Source: a virus. Taken from it: a DNA stretch of 63,541 nucleotides. Of this stretch, positions 31,601 to 40,511 are shown one piece after another. Each line of letters begins with the position of its first letter. Positions within the stretch are counted from its first letter, which is position 1. A program made the translations under genes and the position numbers. The notes under the pieces are model-generated. The model was given only the letters and a program-made list of their open reading frames with translations, was not told the DNA's origin and searched no databases. The stretch is from positions 1-63,541 of the IMG/VR virus record IMGVR_UViG_3300034062_004597. One strand, 5' to 3'.

Positions 31601-32230
31601 GACGACAAAAACAGCGCACTGTCAATGTTGGCTGCTGGAGCGTTCGCTAGTGATGCCTCTATGTTTGGTAACCCAGCGTTCAATAAGTATCTTGAAATAA
31701 ATGCTGTTGGTAAATATGGAATTCCTACTAAGGCTGGATTTAACCGTAAGAAAATGATGGCTGATGCAGCTTCCAGTGCTGCCGCACAATTCGGTGGGGA
31801 CATTGCTGGTAACTTCATAGGAACTTCGTTATTCAGAAACACAGACCCAGGAGCAATTGGACTCGGTACAAGTATGGGATCGACGCTAGGAAGTATGGCA
31901 GGTTCTGGGCTACTTGGTACGGGTGGAGCAGCATTATTTGCACCACTCGGGCCTTGGGCACCCGTTGTTGGAGCAGTTCTTGGCGGTATGCTTGGTGGAA
32001 TGTTTGGTGGTAAGAAGAAAGACCCTAGAGAACAACAAGAGAAAGAGAATCGAAAGCAATTCCAAAGAAGAATTGAAGACATCTTGAACAACATTGATAA
32101 GAGTCTTGGGCCACAAAGCGACTACTACCGTGCCATTAGAGGTGATCTTCTTTACGGAGCAGCATCGTCTTACTACAGCGGAAGAGCATACTCTCGAATG
32201 GGAATTGGGTATAATACAGGTGGAAGGTAA
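25670..32230 (+). CDS. Tape measure protein with M23 peptidase domain
   Basis: 2186 aa, the largest gene. Long Ala/Lys/Glu coiled-coil stretches (for example ASQIAKSLEKLDASQLTSEL) alternate with hydrophobic segments (GYGLGMLGVGLGAGGFGYAA near residue 625, and WAPVVGAVLGGMLGGMFGG near the C terminus). An M23/LytM-type peptidase domain lies at about 1480-1600: NHGGIDYGVP (His, Asp ligands) and SSGAHVHFETRV (H-x-H). It spans the tail tube, sets tail length and probably opens peptidoglycan at DNA injection. At about 0.15 nm per residue the tail would be roughly 330 nm (inference). Confidence 0.93.
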   Translation: MARNKTLKATLVIDADVSKASKAVADIKNAAAKGINTPQDRRSYEKKVDTAIKDTSASAAKTTALGQAESKRAAAIQAELLNLLKGQLKAIGGRDPKTGRFVGMVDATAKDKALVSAVVAAIKAANLGPQFDAKAGITGRMTAAARARKSLEFAYAPPSNDPSERRFQEQAREALGLLKTQEELKDSVKKTITSLEDMAGDYRDAADSAQALNIGATKLNTILANLTKEQKAFNEAMERGVALSKEFFNGVEGEAKKVAKSASQIAKSLEKLDASQLTSELKKIDTAFDKVNLKAQNLERKLANAKNSPQEAAKAAERVKELNALEAQRTALLNSRNAILARQAKIQGERSGVESLLRPYQPNPNQSQTMADSRMVRSGYEDKMHKLHRRITKTGDIDDAIYNQSRAELESSYRAVRGVKNQLGQELDAGVYTGSDLAEAKKAYERMEALTKAHFEKLEDLERAYEKQKTHGSLLNKNLDQDRAKNADQEARNRAYIKMIKKLAAARAEAESFAENDNSFKARRAKKRYLRLQESSLNPLADLLQGKAGTNPIKAQALGIYGLDANLTAPEFREAYNERTQAARDAYQLSKRKNFYEIAGAKLKGGFKSQGFRDFQGRFGYGLGMLGVGLGAGGFGYAATNLIRGTAGAYIDRTSTEAGLAGLTNTYTRFLDSNGRNVSPAGNFTASVFSAKALYTRLREASKETLVTPQELAESFMSGAPALRNKGFSEDQALKLTSRIVAMGRAMNLPSAAIQSDIRDFARGSVTRNSQVLQALGLSTTGLKEATAKGPEAAMAYFNERVAGFEPAFKKLREELPGQINEMRIELEKAAQDIGMYATPNIIKGIQTIRKELVSFGESGGFEKIGTQLGDMIYGLSNMLNGIMPIITTLTASPLNASLGVLSGTLGLVSVQAFAASKPWAALGAAVVLTTGIIIDQTKKLQDSAVLAQSDNAVDLLRYKPDESAKYDAKFDYQEQYAKYVAKTGKTDGFVYEPLTEYNKIIGKKNALLLAKDLGPAVTNDPGRDPFGMLSSNLAPFMGVGAPTVADTGRNYDTAMDFLAQADQTVQEMLSSGELTKEKYDEAVEILSAVNVGDLAYLIQDIYKALQPNTPYVTSEATNNIVGNITGRKGAFRGAINNVGERSLLIKAIDEVNKKKGYGFEELTSVAGALSNSVDKKKYESGAAYTSDLFENQARAAKQQTAADSAYKAAKKAGKTDSEAAQMAADAVRNWGRKDLPGASSEDAGKAKKQTSALEAKIAQLQYAANQADRYVQRTSDFAISGGGYLKLNALGRSMDAGIALARAEYELGMANAKENELGPYEDQRLQTQLQQAITNVTNAYEDQRRQMELNIEQQKMQNKLLSESNEIKRKELQYAEKEFQVSKIDKDDIQGGYAARMGLLQDKYGLTRMRYASSLTQISESDRIRRLEYAEASKSTMDAVSNAALDDGMSSTGLSNSTPGGAFTLGNQFGNTQTSGFGPRRRPSTFGGKQGSANHGGIDYGVPTGTKIRAQADGKVIFAGSKGGYGFYLQIDHGPVVTAYGHLSKIFVRVGDIVTKGQVVALSGGGKNDPGRGNSSGAHVHFETRVNGKTVNPANIYGKQFTNSGFKSSGSTFTKPLSMAASGVSYGLWDEDLGLQYDQAMLDGPRTDMQTLRQSAFSEGYKMAGETAAKSTLEMGKRGARYDVLNGEYESNAQRQRAIQLFNAQQRFDLLKESTDRRMRDYSTVVGERASRIFDLRANLGSGGTYETMLDIAEIAKLEKLNATEPQKAFDALFNTLNNANNALKDFNKEIIRANELEKARNDRDALGIEQSIAAGTRGYDKSMSRLGGSGRIDAGFFSTDSIRGTYTEAGAAAQESAQSQLDMQIANDKATEVIKYERVGMYGIKPRKLTRYQLNLEKDPQYYNKIRQANISRIQGNTLSAAGKDRLLGNPRLSGLISGGIGSLGSLDAYGLLSNPEGRLDAIKGLVSPLTAMGADDKNSALSMLAAGAFASDASMFGNPAFNKYLEINAVGKYGIPTKAGFNRKKMMADAASSAAAQFGGDIAGNFIGTSLFRNTDPGAIGLGTSMGSTLGSMAGSGLLGTGGAALFAPLGPWAPVVGAVLGGMLGGMFGGKKKDPREQQEKENRKQFQRRIEDILNNIDKSLGPQSDYYRAIRGDLLYGAASSYYSGRAYSRMGIGYNTGGR
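32210..32215 (+). promoter_or_regulatory. Extended -10 before the distal tail genes
   Basis: TTGGGTATAAT at the end of the tape measure gene, with GGAAGG 5 nt before the TTG start at 32233. A possible internal promoter for the distal tail operon. Confidence 0.4.
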
Positions 32231-32232
32231 TA

Positions 32233-34635
32233 TTGGCATACACACACTCTGATTTTGAATTATACCCAGACCATATTGTTCTGGACAACATATTATACCC
32301 GTACACACCAGCAATCGAATTTATTGCTGATCAGGTTGCGGGTATTCAACGTCAGAGTGTTCTTACGGCTGATATGTCTAGGGCAGTTAGCTTCGTGAAG
32401 CCGTTCGATGTACTTGAGTGGAGAACTTCAACTAGCATCTATCCAGCAGGTAGTTATGCTTTCGCGCAGGTAATGCGGTTCAAATGGGATGACTTCATCA
32501 CGGAAACAATGTACGATCACCTTATCGCTCTTTACAGAACGCAGAAAGGTGTTTGGGTACAGTACGATTCTGAGATGTCCAGAACGGATGTTGTGGTATC
32601 TCCAAGCCCAACCGATTCAAAGGTATACATTCTGCCTACCTATCCACTGGCATATTCTTCGGATGCTACAGACATCACAACCGATGAGAAAGTTGCTATT
32701 AAAATCAAAATTGATGATGTGGAGTTAGACTGGGCGACTAATCCTTATAGGTTAGACTACGAGAGAGGGATCATCAGATTTAACGCTGCTCCTGTAGGTG
32801 TAGTAACTGTAACATACGTATGGAGAATGTTTGCTCGTGTTGTCAATGTAGACATGCAACCGATCACGGACAATGGCGGACTTTACCAAGGCTCGATTGT
32901 TCTTGAACAAATCAAAGCACCTAAGCAAGTTGCAGAGTATGGACAATACATTAGTGAGCAATACAAGTGCGGTGATGAAGTTAATTGGTTTGGCCCAGAT
33001 GTAAAAAGCGATACTTTGCAGTGCCTTACAGCATACGTTGAGAACACTGAAGACAACGTGGAAAGAATTTGTGTGCCTTGTACTTCGTCTAAATTCAGAC
33101 AGTCAGACAATACTATAATCCGAACAAGCTACACGCAAAATTTCACAAACGTGAACGGTGCCTACACGGTGGACTTGTCCTCTATTCCTTCCTCTAATTT
33201 GGTGATGGGTATTCGCGTAACAAGCCTAAAAGCATCGTTAGCAAGTTATGCTACCACGAACGATAAGGTTTACGCTACTGTTGGTATGAGATTTGTAGCT
33301 ACTGGTGGAGCATACTTGTCGCTAAATAAAGATAACCTCAACAACAATAGGCAAGATATTGCGTTAGCAAATGTTAACACGGCAAATGGTACGCCTGTGT
33401 TTGGTGGATGTGACATCTTGTACACAACACCTTTCAGAACATTAACCACTGCGCAAATTAAGCAAGGTTTGGAGTTCTCCGCTGTTGTTCAGATGACTGG
33501 CTCAGCCTCTGGTATCAAACCGAAATACTATCTCAATATCATCACAAGTGGGACTAAAAATGTTAGAGACAGCGGTGGATCACCTACGGCTACGGCTATC
33601 GGAACTAACAATGATACAACTGCAGTTGGAACCATAACTGCGCCTTTTGATTTGACTCTCACACCAACTGCCATAACGACACCAGCAACTGGTTACGTCT
33701 ACGCAGATAGCAGCGCGGATATAACCTACAGAGTGGTGTACCAAAATCCAAACTTCAGTGCGGCTGAAGCTGGTTTAAGTTCTATCTACGTCACGCACAA
33801 AGTTACATCGAGAACGAACCACGCCACAACTGGATCAGGTTTGAGTGGTTACTCTGATTTTATTGACCTTCCAACTCCTAATGTAGATGTCACAACCGTT
33901 TTAGGATCGGCAGCGACCTTGTATGCTTTAGAATACACAAACTCTTACACAATCAATGGTTTGATTGATGAGACAAGAGGCGTGTTCTCGCTAGCTTCTA
34001 GGGTTGATATTATCCCTCATGGTACAACTTCTCCTGTGTATGACAGATGGGCAAGCATCAACACAACACAGGAATACAAAGCTAGGTTAGTTTCAGAAAT
34101 CAATGAATTTGAAGTTGAAGTTCTGCACAGGCCAATATGTCAGACAGACTTGTTTAGGCTAGGAACCTATACCAATCAAGGTGGGGGCAGCGGTGCAAGC
34201 GTAGACATACCTATTATTCGTGGTGAACCAGCACTGGTAACAACTACGCCAGCATACACAGTCACTGGCCCTGGTGCGTTAAACATCTTAATAAACGGTG
34301 CTGTACTTGATTCGCTACCAGACTACGCTACTGTTGTTGGATTTGAACTCGACTTGGAATTATCATGTAGCTCGAATAGAACTGTATCAGTAAATTTGTA
34401 CAGAGGAGCAGCAGGCGCACCAGTGTTCACTGCTAAGAGTGCTGTATTAACGTCAGCTATGACAAACTTTACATTGGGTGGACAACTCGATATGTGGGGA
34501 GTGTCAAGCACTGTAGACAAAGCTGATCTGCCAAACATTGGTGTTGTCATTACTGGTGATGCTTTGGGTTCTGGTGAGGTTTTGAAAGTGCGAAATGTGG
34601 AACTAAGAATATACTATGTCGTGGGGTGCTGCTAA
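32233..34635 (+). CDS. Distal tail protein, 800 aa
   Basis: TTG start with GGAAGG upstream. Residues 1-235 form a domain resembling DUF2460/distal tail proteins: MYDHLIALYRTQKGVWVQYD, then YRLDYERGIIRFNAAPVGVV and a final GLYQGSIVLEQI. The rest is a Thr/Ser-rich run of beta domains (about 240-800), of the type found in receptor-binding or carbohydrate-facing tail proteins. The N-terminal domain is related to the whole of the next gene product. Confidence 0.72.
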   Translation: MAYTHSDFELYPDHIVLDNILYPYTPAIEFIADQVAGIQRQSVLTADMSRAVSFVKPFDVLEWRTSTSIYPAGSYAFAQVMRFKWDDFITETMYDHLIALYRTQKGVWVQYDSEMSRTDVVVSPSPTDSKVYILPTYPLAYSSDATDITTDEKVAIKIKIDDVELDWATNPYRLDYERGIIRFNAAPVGVVTVTYVWRMFARVVNVDMQPITDNGGLYQGSIVLEQIKAPKQVAEYGQYISEQYKCGDEVNWFGPDVKSDTLQCLTAYVENTEDNVERICVPCTSSKFRQSDNTIIRTSYTQNFTNVNGAYTVDLSSIPSSNLVMGIRVTSLKASLASYATTNDKVYATVGMRFVATGGAYLSLNKDNLNNNRQDIALANVNTANGTPVFGGCDILYTTPFRTLTTAQIKQGLEFSAVVQMTGSASGIKPKYYLNIITSGTKNVRDSGGSPTATAIGTNNDTTAVGTITAPFDLTLTPTAITTPATGYVYADSSADITYRVVYQNPNFSAAEAGLSSIYVTHKVTSRTNHATTGSGLSGYSDFIDLPTPNVDVTTVLGSAATLYALEYTNSYTINGLIDETRGVFSLASRVDIIPHGTTSPVYDRWASINTTQEYKARLVSEINEFEVEVLHRPICQTDLFRLGTYTNQGGGSGASVDIPIIRGEPALVTTTPAYTVTGPGALNILINGAVLDSLPDYATVVGFELDLELSCSSNRTVSVNLYRGAAGAPVFTAKSAVLTSAMTNFTLGGQLDMWGVSSTVDKADLPNIGVVITGDALGSGEVLKVRNVELRIYYVVGCC

Positions 34636-35252
34636 TGATTACGTTTGACTCTGTTGTGTGTTCGTATGAGCCAGCAGTTATTCAACCAAACTGGTCTGAC
34701 TACGGACTAGCGGTAAATAGGTTCACGACTTTCCTTGGCAGGAATCACACTACGGTAAACGTTGACGCCACAAACAAATACTCATGCGTGAGGGTGGTTT
34801 CCTACACACTCACATGGGATGCCCAGGATGCTCCACTGGATGCAGCGATGTATAATAAGCTGATGATGCTTTACACAACGCAAAAGTCATTCGTCTGCAG
34901 AATAGACGATCCACTCGCTAGGGACTATGGAAGGTGCATCAAGATCGAGGATGGCGTGTACGCTACTCCTACGCACCCTATCAAGCCTCATAATTGGGTA
35001 GAAGGCGTAGGCGGATCGTGGCAGCTAGAAGATGTTATTGTGGGTGGGGAATACTGGACTGGAACAATTGCGATTGACGAGGAATCAGGTATAATAACTC
35101 TTACAGACCCGAGCATAAGCCTGACTGACTCAACACAAGTTCACATTAGGTACAAATTCGTCGGTAACTTCAAAGTGGTGCAGATTATGATGTCACCAAA
35201 TGATTTGGCCCAAGAATATTACTCGGGTACTGTAGTGATTGAAAGTTTATGA
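34635..35252 (+). CDS. Distal tail protein, 205 aa (paralogue of previous N terminus)
   Basis: ATG 34635 overlaps the preceding stop (TAATG). Shared features with the previous protein are MYNKLMMLYTTQKSFVCRID against MYDHLIALYRTQKGVWVQYD, and the closing YYSGTVVIESL against GLYQGSIVLEQI. The two probably form stacked rings at the tail tip. It overlaps the hub gene by 4 nt. Confidence 0.7.
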   Translation: MITFDSVVCSYEPAVIQPNWSDYGLAVNRFTTFLGRNHTTVNVDATNKYSCVRVVSYTLTWDAQDAPLDAAMYNKLMMLYTTQKSFVCRIDDPLARDYGRCIKIEDGVYATPTHPIKPHNWVEGVGGSWQLEDVIVGGEYWTGTIAIDEESGIITLTDPSISLTDSTQVHIRYKFVGNFKVVQIMMSPNDLAQEYYSGTVVIESL

Positions 35253-38200
35253 TTAGTATTAAAGATGCCATCGAGTCGGGTAGTGGTTTTCACGTTACTC
35301 GCAGAGTGACAAGATACGATGTTGAGTGGGGTGTTCCAACAGGAGTAGTCACTTACAGAAAGTTCATTCAATCTTTGATACCCGCGTATTACTACAAATT
35401 CAAAGACTTCACTAATTCTGGACACAGAACAGACGCTACACTAACCAATCCTGTAGGCGCACCAACACTTGTAGCTGCCCATGTTGACACATCAGACTTT
35501 GCTGCTGAGTATAATGGTACTAAGTACAGCCAGAGCAGCGCATCCGTTGCAGAGACAACAATAAGAGAAAATGGTTATTCATTAGTTGCTTGGTTCAAAT
35601 ACACGACAGGAAAGACAGGCGACCAAACCATCGTATCGAAGGCGAGTGTGGCTGGTAACCCTAACGTTAATATCACTGTTGGTGTTGGTAACAATGATTT
35701 TCCTTATCTTCTTTTCGCAAGTGGCGTACGAAGAACATTAGGTATCAAAGCAAATCTTTCCGATTGGAATAGTTTAATCGTTTGTGTGATCCCTTCTGGA
35801 GCAGATTGGAAGTTATCCTGCTATCTAAACGGTGTACTTGTTTACGGAGATGTTAGTGCAGCATACGCACCTAGCAATTCTGATACGTCACCTATGTACA
35901 TTGCAACAGCAAGAAACTCCGGTGGATCATTTGTTAACAAGTGGGTCGGGCAGCTTGATGAGATTTCGTTACACATGTTCGGTTTCAACAAAGAAACCGC
36001 TGTAACAATTCACAACTTAGGATACCAGAACACATATCTCGATCCTTCACAAGAGTTCGATACTACTGGTGTTAATTTGTCTGAGCAAACTCCTGCGCAG
36101 TACAAAGATACCGTGCTGTCCACTTCGCCGCTAGACTACTATAAATTTGATGCTTTAGTCAGCGGAACCACGGTAGTAAATGAAATGGCTGGCAGACAGT
36201 CTATGGTTTTTGGATCGGGTACGTCAGCAGTGCAGACTTCCGCTATCAACCCACGAGCAGAGACAGTGACCGGGTACTCGAAGGGTCTTGCAAATAATGC
36301 GGCTGGTACTGGACAAGTAAATAATTTTACGATAGGTACACCGACACGCCAAGGAATCTATGGTGCGTTTAGTATGTCTATGTGGTTCAAACCTTTTGCT
36401 TTCGGTAGCACTGGCGGTGGGCCTTTAGCACCGATAAATAGTATTTTTAGATTATTTGGAAAGAGGGCAGCAAATCCGAATTTTGAAGAACTGTTTTCCC
36501 TTGTTGAGCGAGGCGGGTACCTTGATGTTTACAAAGGCTCCAACCAAATCACAAATACGAATTCAGCAGTTTCGCAGATGACTGTGAACCAGTGGACGCA
36601 TGTTGCTGTGACGATCACTGACGATGGGCAGCTAGCTATATACATCAATGGAACGCTAGCGTTGACCACTACTAACTTTTTGATTGATGCTACTTACCCA
36701 CAATACCGATATTCACTTGGCCCAAACACTAATCAGATTACAGGTGATGATTGCGCGGTGGACGAGCTTGCCACGTACAGCAAAGCACTTACTTCTGGGG
36801 AAGTATCAAAGCTGTTTAGGGTTGGTAAGTATGGATCATTCTATAGCTACACATTTAACGGTGTTCCAATTATTGATGGCGGTGCGCCTTACAGACTTAG
36901 CCAAAGCGAATATAGTGTCTTGCAAAATGAGGAAGACGTTACAAAGTATGTTGATCCAAGCTATGCAGTAGAGAGAGACATTAGTAATGTAATCGAAACG
37001 TTGACCTTGAACATTTACCCTGGAGAAGAAAATCCTACGGATGTAATGCGCAAGTTCAGAGCCAATACTTACATTAAGATTGAGCATAGATTGCATAACG
37101 TAGAAACTGGTTACGATAGTGGTTGGGTTAGTTTAGGACATTTCCTTAGTGATGGAGTTCCTGCAGAATCGTACTCAGCTATCGAGGGCAGAAGTGTTGT
37201 GACTGTCGTACTTCGAGGTTTGATGAAACTTCTGACTCTGGATGCTTGCGTAGATAGGTTTGAACCGGATAAGGTTTACTACAGCAAGATGCAACTTACA
37301 GGGCCGCAAGACTTTGGAGATTACTTACAGTTTGAAGCCCCTGACATCAACAATCCAGGTGCGCCGCTGTACAATATTGCACCGTACCCTAAGCCAACCA
37401 TTTATGTAACAGAATTCTCTAACATGGGAGATGAAGCGAATGGCGGCCCATTCAGTGCGAACGAAGTCATTCCTATCAAGGGAGCTAACGGATCGGTACG
37501 AGTTCAGGGCGGCAGCGGTGCGTTCCAATTCGATTCTGATTATTTTGCCGATAAGTTTTCAGAAAATGGAATCGGGAACCCACAAAAGGTATACGCTGAG
37601 TTTCACAAGTGGGTAACACCGCAAGATGTGGATGACAATGTGGCTATCACTTCGATTAAGTTCAATAAGGACAGGTGGTACATAGAGACATCGAGATTGC
37701 AGAGTTTTGCCGATGGTAAGACTGTCACTTTCAAATCTGGTCTAGCCAAAGGAAAGCGATTTAAGGCTGTACAGTATGGTGCAACAAACAATCTAGTTAG
37801 CTCCGGTAATCAAGGTGAGTTTGGAGATTACAGAAACGCAGCCAGGGCAGGATCAACTGGATCATGGTCGGCGTCAGGCGATGCCTGGAGATGGGCATTT
37901 AACGTACCAAGTGGTGCTAGTGTTATAAATTCTAGCTTCCTTAATGCTTACACTTTCACTTTGCCTAACCTACTTACAAGTTTGACTGTAGATGATGTAC
38001 CTAGAACTGCTAAGCTGAAGGGCATTGAAGTAACTGTACGCAGAAAAACTGATGTTGGTTCATCAACCGATTCAGACGCAAATAGGCCAGTAAGCGACTT
38101 AGAGGTTCGTATTAGTAAGAATGGTACACAAGCTGTGCCAGCTTGGAGTGCAAACAGGGCAAGACCCGGACAGTGGATTGCCTCCACTGATTATTTGGAT

Positions 38201-39919
38201 GTCGTTTACGGGAATGAATTAGACACATGGGGATTAGGTACCCCAACCGTAGGCGAACTAAACACATGGCTTTCAGGTATGCAAGTTTTCTTCGCTGTAC
38301 AAGCCAAAGGTTCTAGCACCTATGCTACACAAGCAAAAGTTGTGGATGTGGATAGTATAAAGGTCACTTTGTACTTTGAAGACTACCAGCTTATCGTGCT
38401 GCTGGATGCTAACGGATACATGGTCAATCCAAGGGCTGAGGGCGTCGTAGAGGGCGATGTGGTGACGATTGGGGACTACAATGCCCCCGACACTGTAATG
38501 CGCCGCATTCTCGCTAGCAGAGGCTTTCAAGAAGTTGATCCAACAAAACCATTCTACATGGATTTGGAACCATGCCCTATCGAGCTAGCAGCATCGGTAG
38601 AGCCACTGATAACAACAATTGAAGACGCTCAAACACATTTGGAAGTTTTGGAGTTAATTCGAGGTTATGCTCCGCCTGACTACAGACTGTATGTAGATAA
38701 CACTGGTGTAGTTCGCGGAAGGTTGATCGGTTTGACAGCAGATAGGCCAGTAGATTACGAACTCGATGCGGTAGTCGATATTAACTCTGACACATCAGAC
38801 TTTGGTATTGCTACTCGAATCATTGTTACCGGGCAGTCTACGGATAGAATCAATGTTGGTAAAGGTGTTACGGGTGGTGGTACAGCAGCTATTAGAGCAT
38901 ACCAATTGAACGGATATGCAGATACTAGAACATCTGCTACTGGGAAATCTTTAACGCAGTCTGCAGCAGATGCCTACGTAGCACAAGTTTTTGATGGCAA
39001 CGCTAAAACTCCATTACCAACTGGTGCAAGCTGGAACTACGGATCACCAAGCATCAATAGACACTATGGTGTTATCCTCAGCAAGTTTGGATCACAAGGC
39101 AGCGTTAAGCGTTGGGACTTTTCCAATATTCCTTTGTGCGCTGTAGACATTGGTAGATCGGCAAACGGTACGCAAATTTCTATCGAGGAGTTTGAGATGG
39201 TGCATTTCAACCACTTCTACGAAGTTGGCTCTAACCCTATCAATCAGACAATGAAGATATACTACATGTCTGAATCGGATTACACCGCTGACAATGGCAA
39301 GTTGCCTCCAGAATCGCCAAGCCAGGATAACACTGATTACTTCCCTCGTGCTACGGATAAAGGTTGGAAACTTCTAGTGGATGAATTCACAGTCAAGGAA
39401 GGAGAGAACACAATATCTTCTTCAGACTTCGTGGAGCAAAAACCTGTCAAGGCTAGGTTCATCAGGTTTGATGTTGTGCAAGCACACTTCAGGTATCCAA
39501 TTCAGGGTGGGGATTCAAATGCCTGCGCTCGTGTTGTTTTGTCTGAAATCAAAATCTACACATCACAAAGAATCTATGCAACCGCAGAACTCGGAGTGGA
39601 TGGAGAGTTTGGTACGCCATACTACCGAGAACTCAACACAAGACTTCGACGTAGAACTAGCGTGGAACCAGAGAACCTGTACATTGATACGTACGATAAG
39701 GCTAAGAGCCATGCTGCAAACCTACTTAGGGAAAGATACATTGACTTTACTCCTTACTCTGCTAACGTTTATCACCCATTCGTTTCTGCTGGGGATAGGG
39801 TAAGTTTGATCAACCCTGCTACTGGATTGCGCAAGCGATACTTAGTCATTGCTTCAGCTAGCGTATCTGACCTAAGCACACGTCTGCAACTCGTAGACTA
39901 CGACATCGTGGAGAACTAA
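35249..39919 (+). CDS. Tail hub/host-recognition protein, 1556 aa
   Basis: Multi-domain. Residues about 45-265 form a LamG/concanavalin-like sandwich (YSLVAWFKYTTGKTGDQTIV, KWVGQLDEISLHMFGFNKE). About 285-525 form a second copy (FSMSMWFKPFAFGS, QWTHVAVTITDDGQLAIYIN, DDCAVDELATYSKALTSGEV). A hub-like middle follows (NVIETLTLNIYPGEENPTDV, GYAPPDYRLYVDNTG). About 1250-1440 resemble an F5/8C (discoidin) domain (KARFIRFDVVQAHFR, VVLSEIKIY). It likely forms the baseplate centre and binds cell-surface sugars. Confidence 0.75.
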   Translation: MISIKDAIESGSGFHVTRRVTRYDVEWGVPTGVVTYRKFIQSLIPAYYYKFKDFTNSGHRTDATLTNPVGAPTLVAAHVDTSDFAAEYNGTKYSQSSASVAETTIRENGYSLVAWFKYTTGKTGDQTIVSKASVAGNPNVNITVGVGNNDFPYLLFASGVRRTLGIKANLSDWNSLIVCVIPSGADWKLSCYLNGVLVYGDVSAAYAPSNSDTSPMYIATARNSGGSFVNKWVGQLDEISLHMFGFNKETAVTIHNLGYQNTYLDPSQEFDTTGVNLSEQTPAQYKDTVLSTSPLDYYKFDALVSGTTVVNEMAGRQSMVFGSGTSAVQTSAINPRAETVTGYSKGLANNAAGTGQVNNFTIGTPTRQGIYGAFSMSMWFKPFAFGSTGGGPLAPINSIFRLFGKRAANPNFEELFSLVERGGYLDVYKGSNQITNTNSAVSQMTVNQWTHVAVTITDDGQLAIYINGTLALTTTNFLIDATYPQYRYSLGPNTNQITGDDCAVDELATYSKALTSGEVSKLFRVGKYGSFYSYTFNGVPIIDGGAPYRLSQSEYSVLQNEEDVTKYVDPSYAVERDISNVIETLTLNIYPGEENPTDVMRKFRANTYIKIEHRLHNVETGYDSGWVSLGHFLSDGVPAESYSAIEGRSVVTVVLRGLMKLLTLDACVDRFEPDKVYYSKMQLTGPQDFGDYLQFEAPDINNPGAPLYNIAPYPKPTIYVTEFSNMGDEANGGPFSANEVIPIKGANGSVRVQGGSGAFQFDSDYFADKFSENGIGNPQKVYAEFHKWVTPQDVDDNVAITSIKFNKDRWYIETSRLQSFADGKTVTFKSGLAKGKRFKAVQYGATNNLVSSGNQGEFGDYRNAARAGSTGSWSASGDAWRWAFNVPSGASVINSSFLNAYTFTLPNLLTSLTVDDVPRTAKLKGIEVTVRRKTDVGSSTDSDANRPVSDLEVRISKNGTQAVPAWSANRARPGQWIASTDYLDVVYGNELDTWGLGTPTVGELNTWLSGMQVFFAVQAKGSSTYATQAKVVDVDSIKVTLYFEDYQLIVLLDANGYMVNPRAEGVVEGDVVTIGDYNAPDTVMRRILASRGFQEVDPTKPFYMDLEPCPIELAASVEPLITTIEDAQTHLEVLELIRGYAPPDYRLYVDNTGVVRGRLIGLTADRPVDYELDAVVDINSDTSDFGIATRIIVTGQSTDRINVGKGVTGGGTAAIRAYQLNGYADTRTSATGKSLTQSAADAYVAQVFDGNAKTPLPTGASWNYGSPSINRHYGVILSKFGSQGSVKRWDFSNIPLCAVDIGRSANGTQISIEEFEMVHFNHFYEVGSNPINQTMKIYYMSESDYTADNGKLPPESPSQDNTDYFPRATDKGWKLLVDEFTVKEGENTISSSDFVEQKPVKARFIRFDVVQAHFRYPIQGGDSNACARVVLSEIKIYTSQRIYATAELGVDGEFGTPYYRELNTRLRRRTSVEPENLYIDTYDKAKSHAANLLRERYIDFTPYSANVYHPFVSAGDRVSLINPATGLRKRYLVIASASVSDLSTRLQLVDYDIVEN

Positions 39920-39920
39920 C

Positions 39921-40511
39921 ATGACAAAAGTAATTGAAAGTGTTGTAGTAAATACCGCCAGCATTAAGCCTGGTGACAACGTTCAGCTAACCGTTACTAT
40001 GAACGAGGTTGGTGCAGTTACGCTAACCACTGATTGTGACAATGCACTATGTACATGTCCAGCTACGGTTTCTGTTCTTGGTGGAGCTTCAACGGTTACA
40101 TTCAATGTAGCGGTTGGATCGAGTGTTGCTCCTGGTGAAAAGATCAAAGTCAGAGTAAGATGCCACACACAAATCTACACAGCGATATTTAAGGTAGGGT
40201 ACAATGTCCTAGGCCCACTTACGGCTAGTCCAAACATTGTTCTCGGTGGTAGCACCGGGCCTGTGCTGGTTACGGTAAGATTACAGAACGATGCTCCGCT
40301 TGGTGGATGTGAGATTGAATTCTCGCAAGATTCCGGGCCAGCATTTGGATTCTCAAATGTTCCAGCAAGGGTATTTATCCCAGAGGGTGATGATGCGGTA
40401 CAATTTTATTTGAACCACATGAGAGTCACTAGAAACGTAGGCGTCACACTTTACGCACGATATGCAGGTTCAGAAAGCACAGCTTTCGTGACAATACTTC
40501 CAGCACCATGA
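39921..40511 (+). CDS. Ig-like tail protein, 196 aa
   Basis: Two beta-sandwich repeats of about 90 residues each (VVVNTASIKPGDNVQLTVTM; then SPNIVLGGSTGPVLVTVRLQ) resembling bacterial Ig-like domains. Cys pairs (DCDNALCTC) in the first could form a disulphide. Probably a surface-exposed tail-tip component. It overlaps the next gene by 4 nt. Confidence 0.65.
   Translation: MTKVIESVVVNTASIKPGDNVQLTVTMNEVGAVTLTTDCDNALCTCPATVSVLGGASTVTFNVAVGSSVAPGEKIKVRVRCHTQIYTAIFKVGYNVLGPLTASPNIVLGGSTGPVLVTVRLQNDAPLGGCEIEFSQDSGPAFGFSNVPARVFIPEGDDAVQFYLNHMRVTRNVGVTLYARYAGSESTAFVTILPAP

Noticed and set aside
31522-32094. Leftward 190-aa open frame opposite the tape measure 3' end
   Set aside because: Pro/Ser/Ala-rich translation typical of the antisense of an Ala/Gly-rich coding sequence; no start signals.
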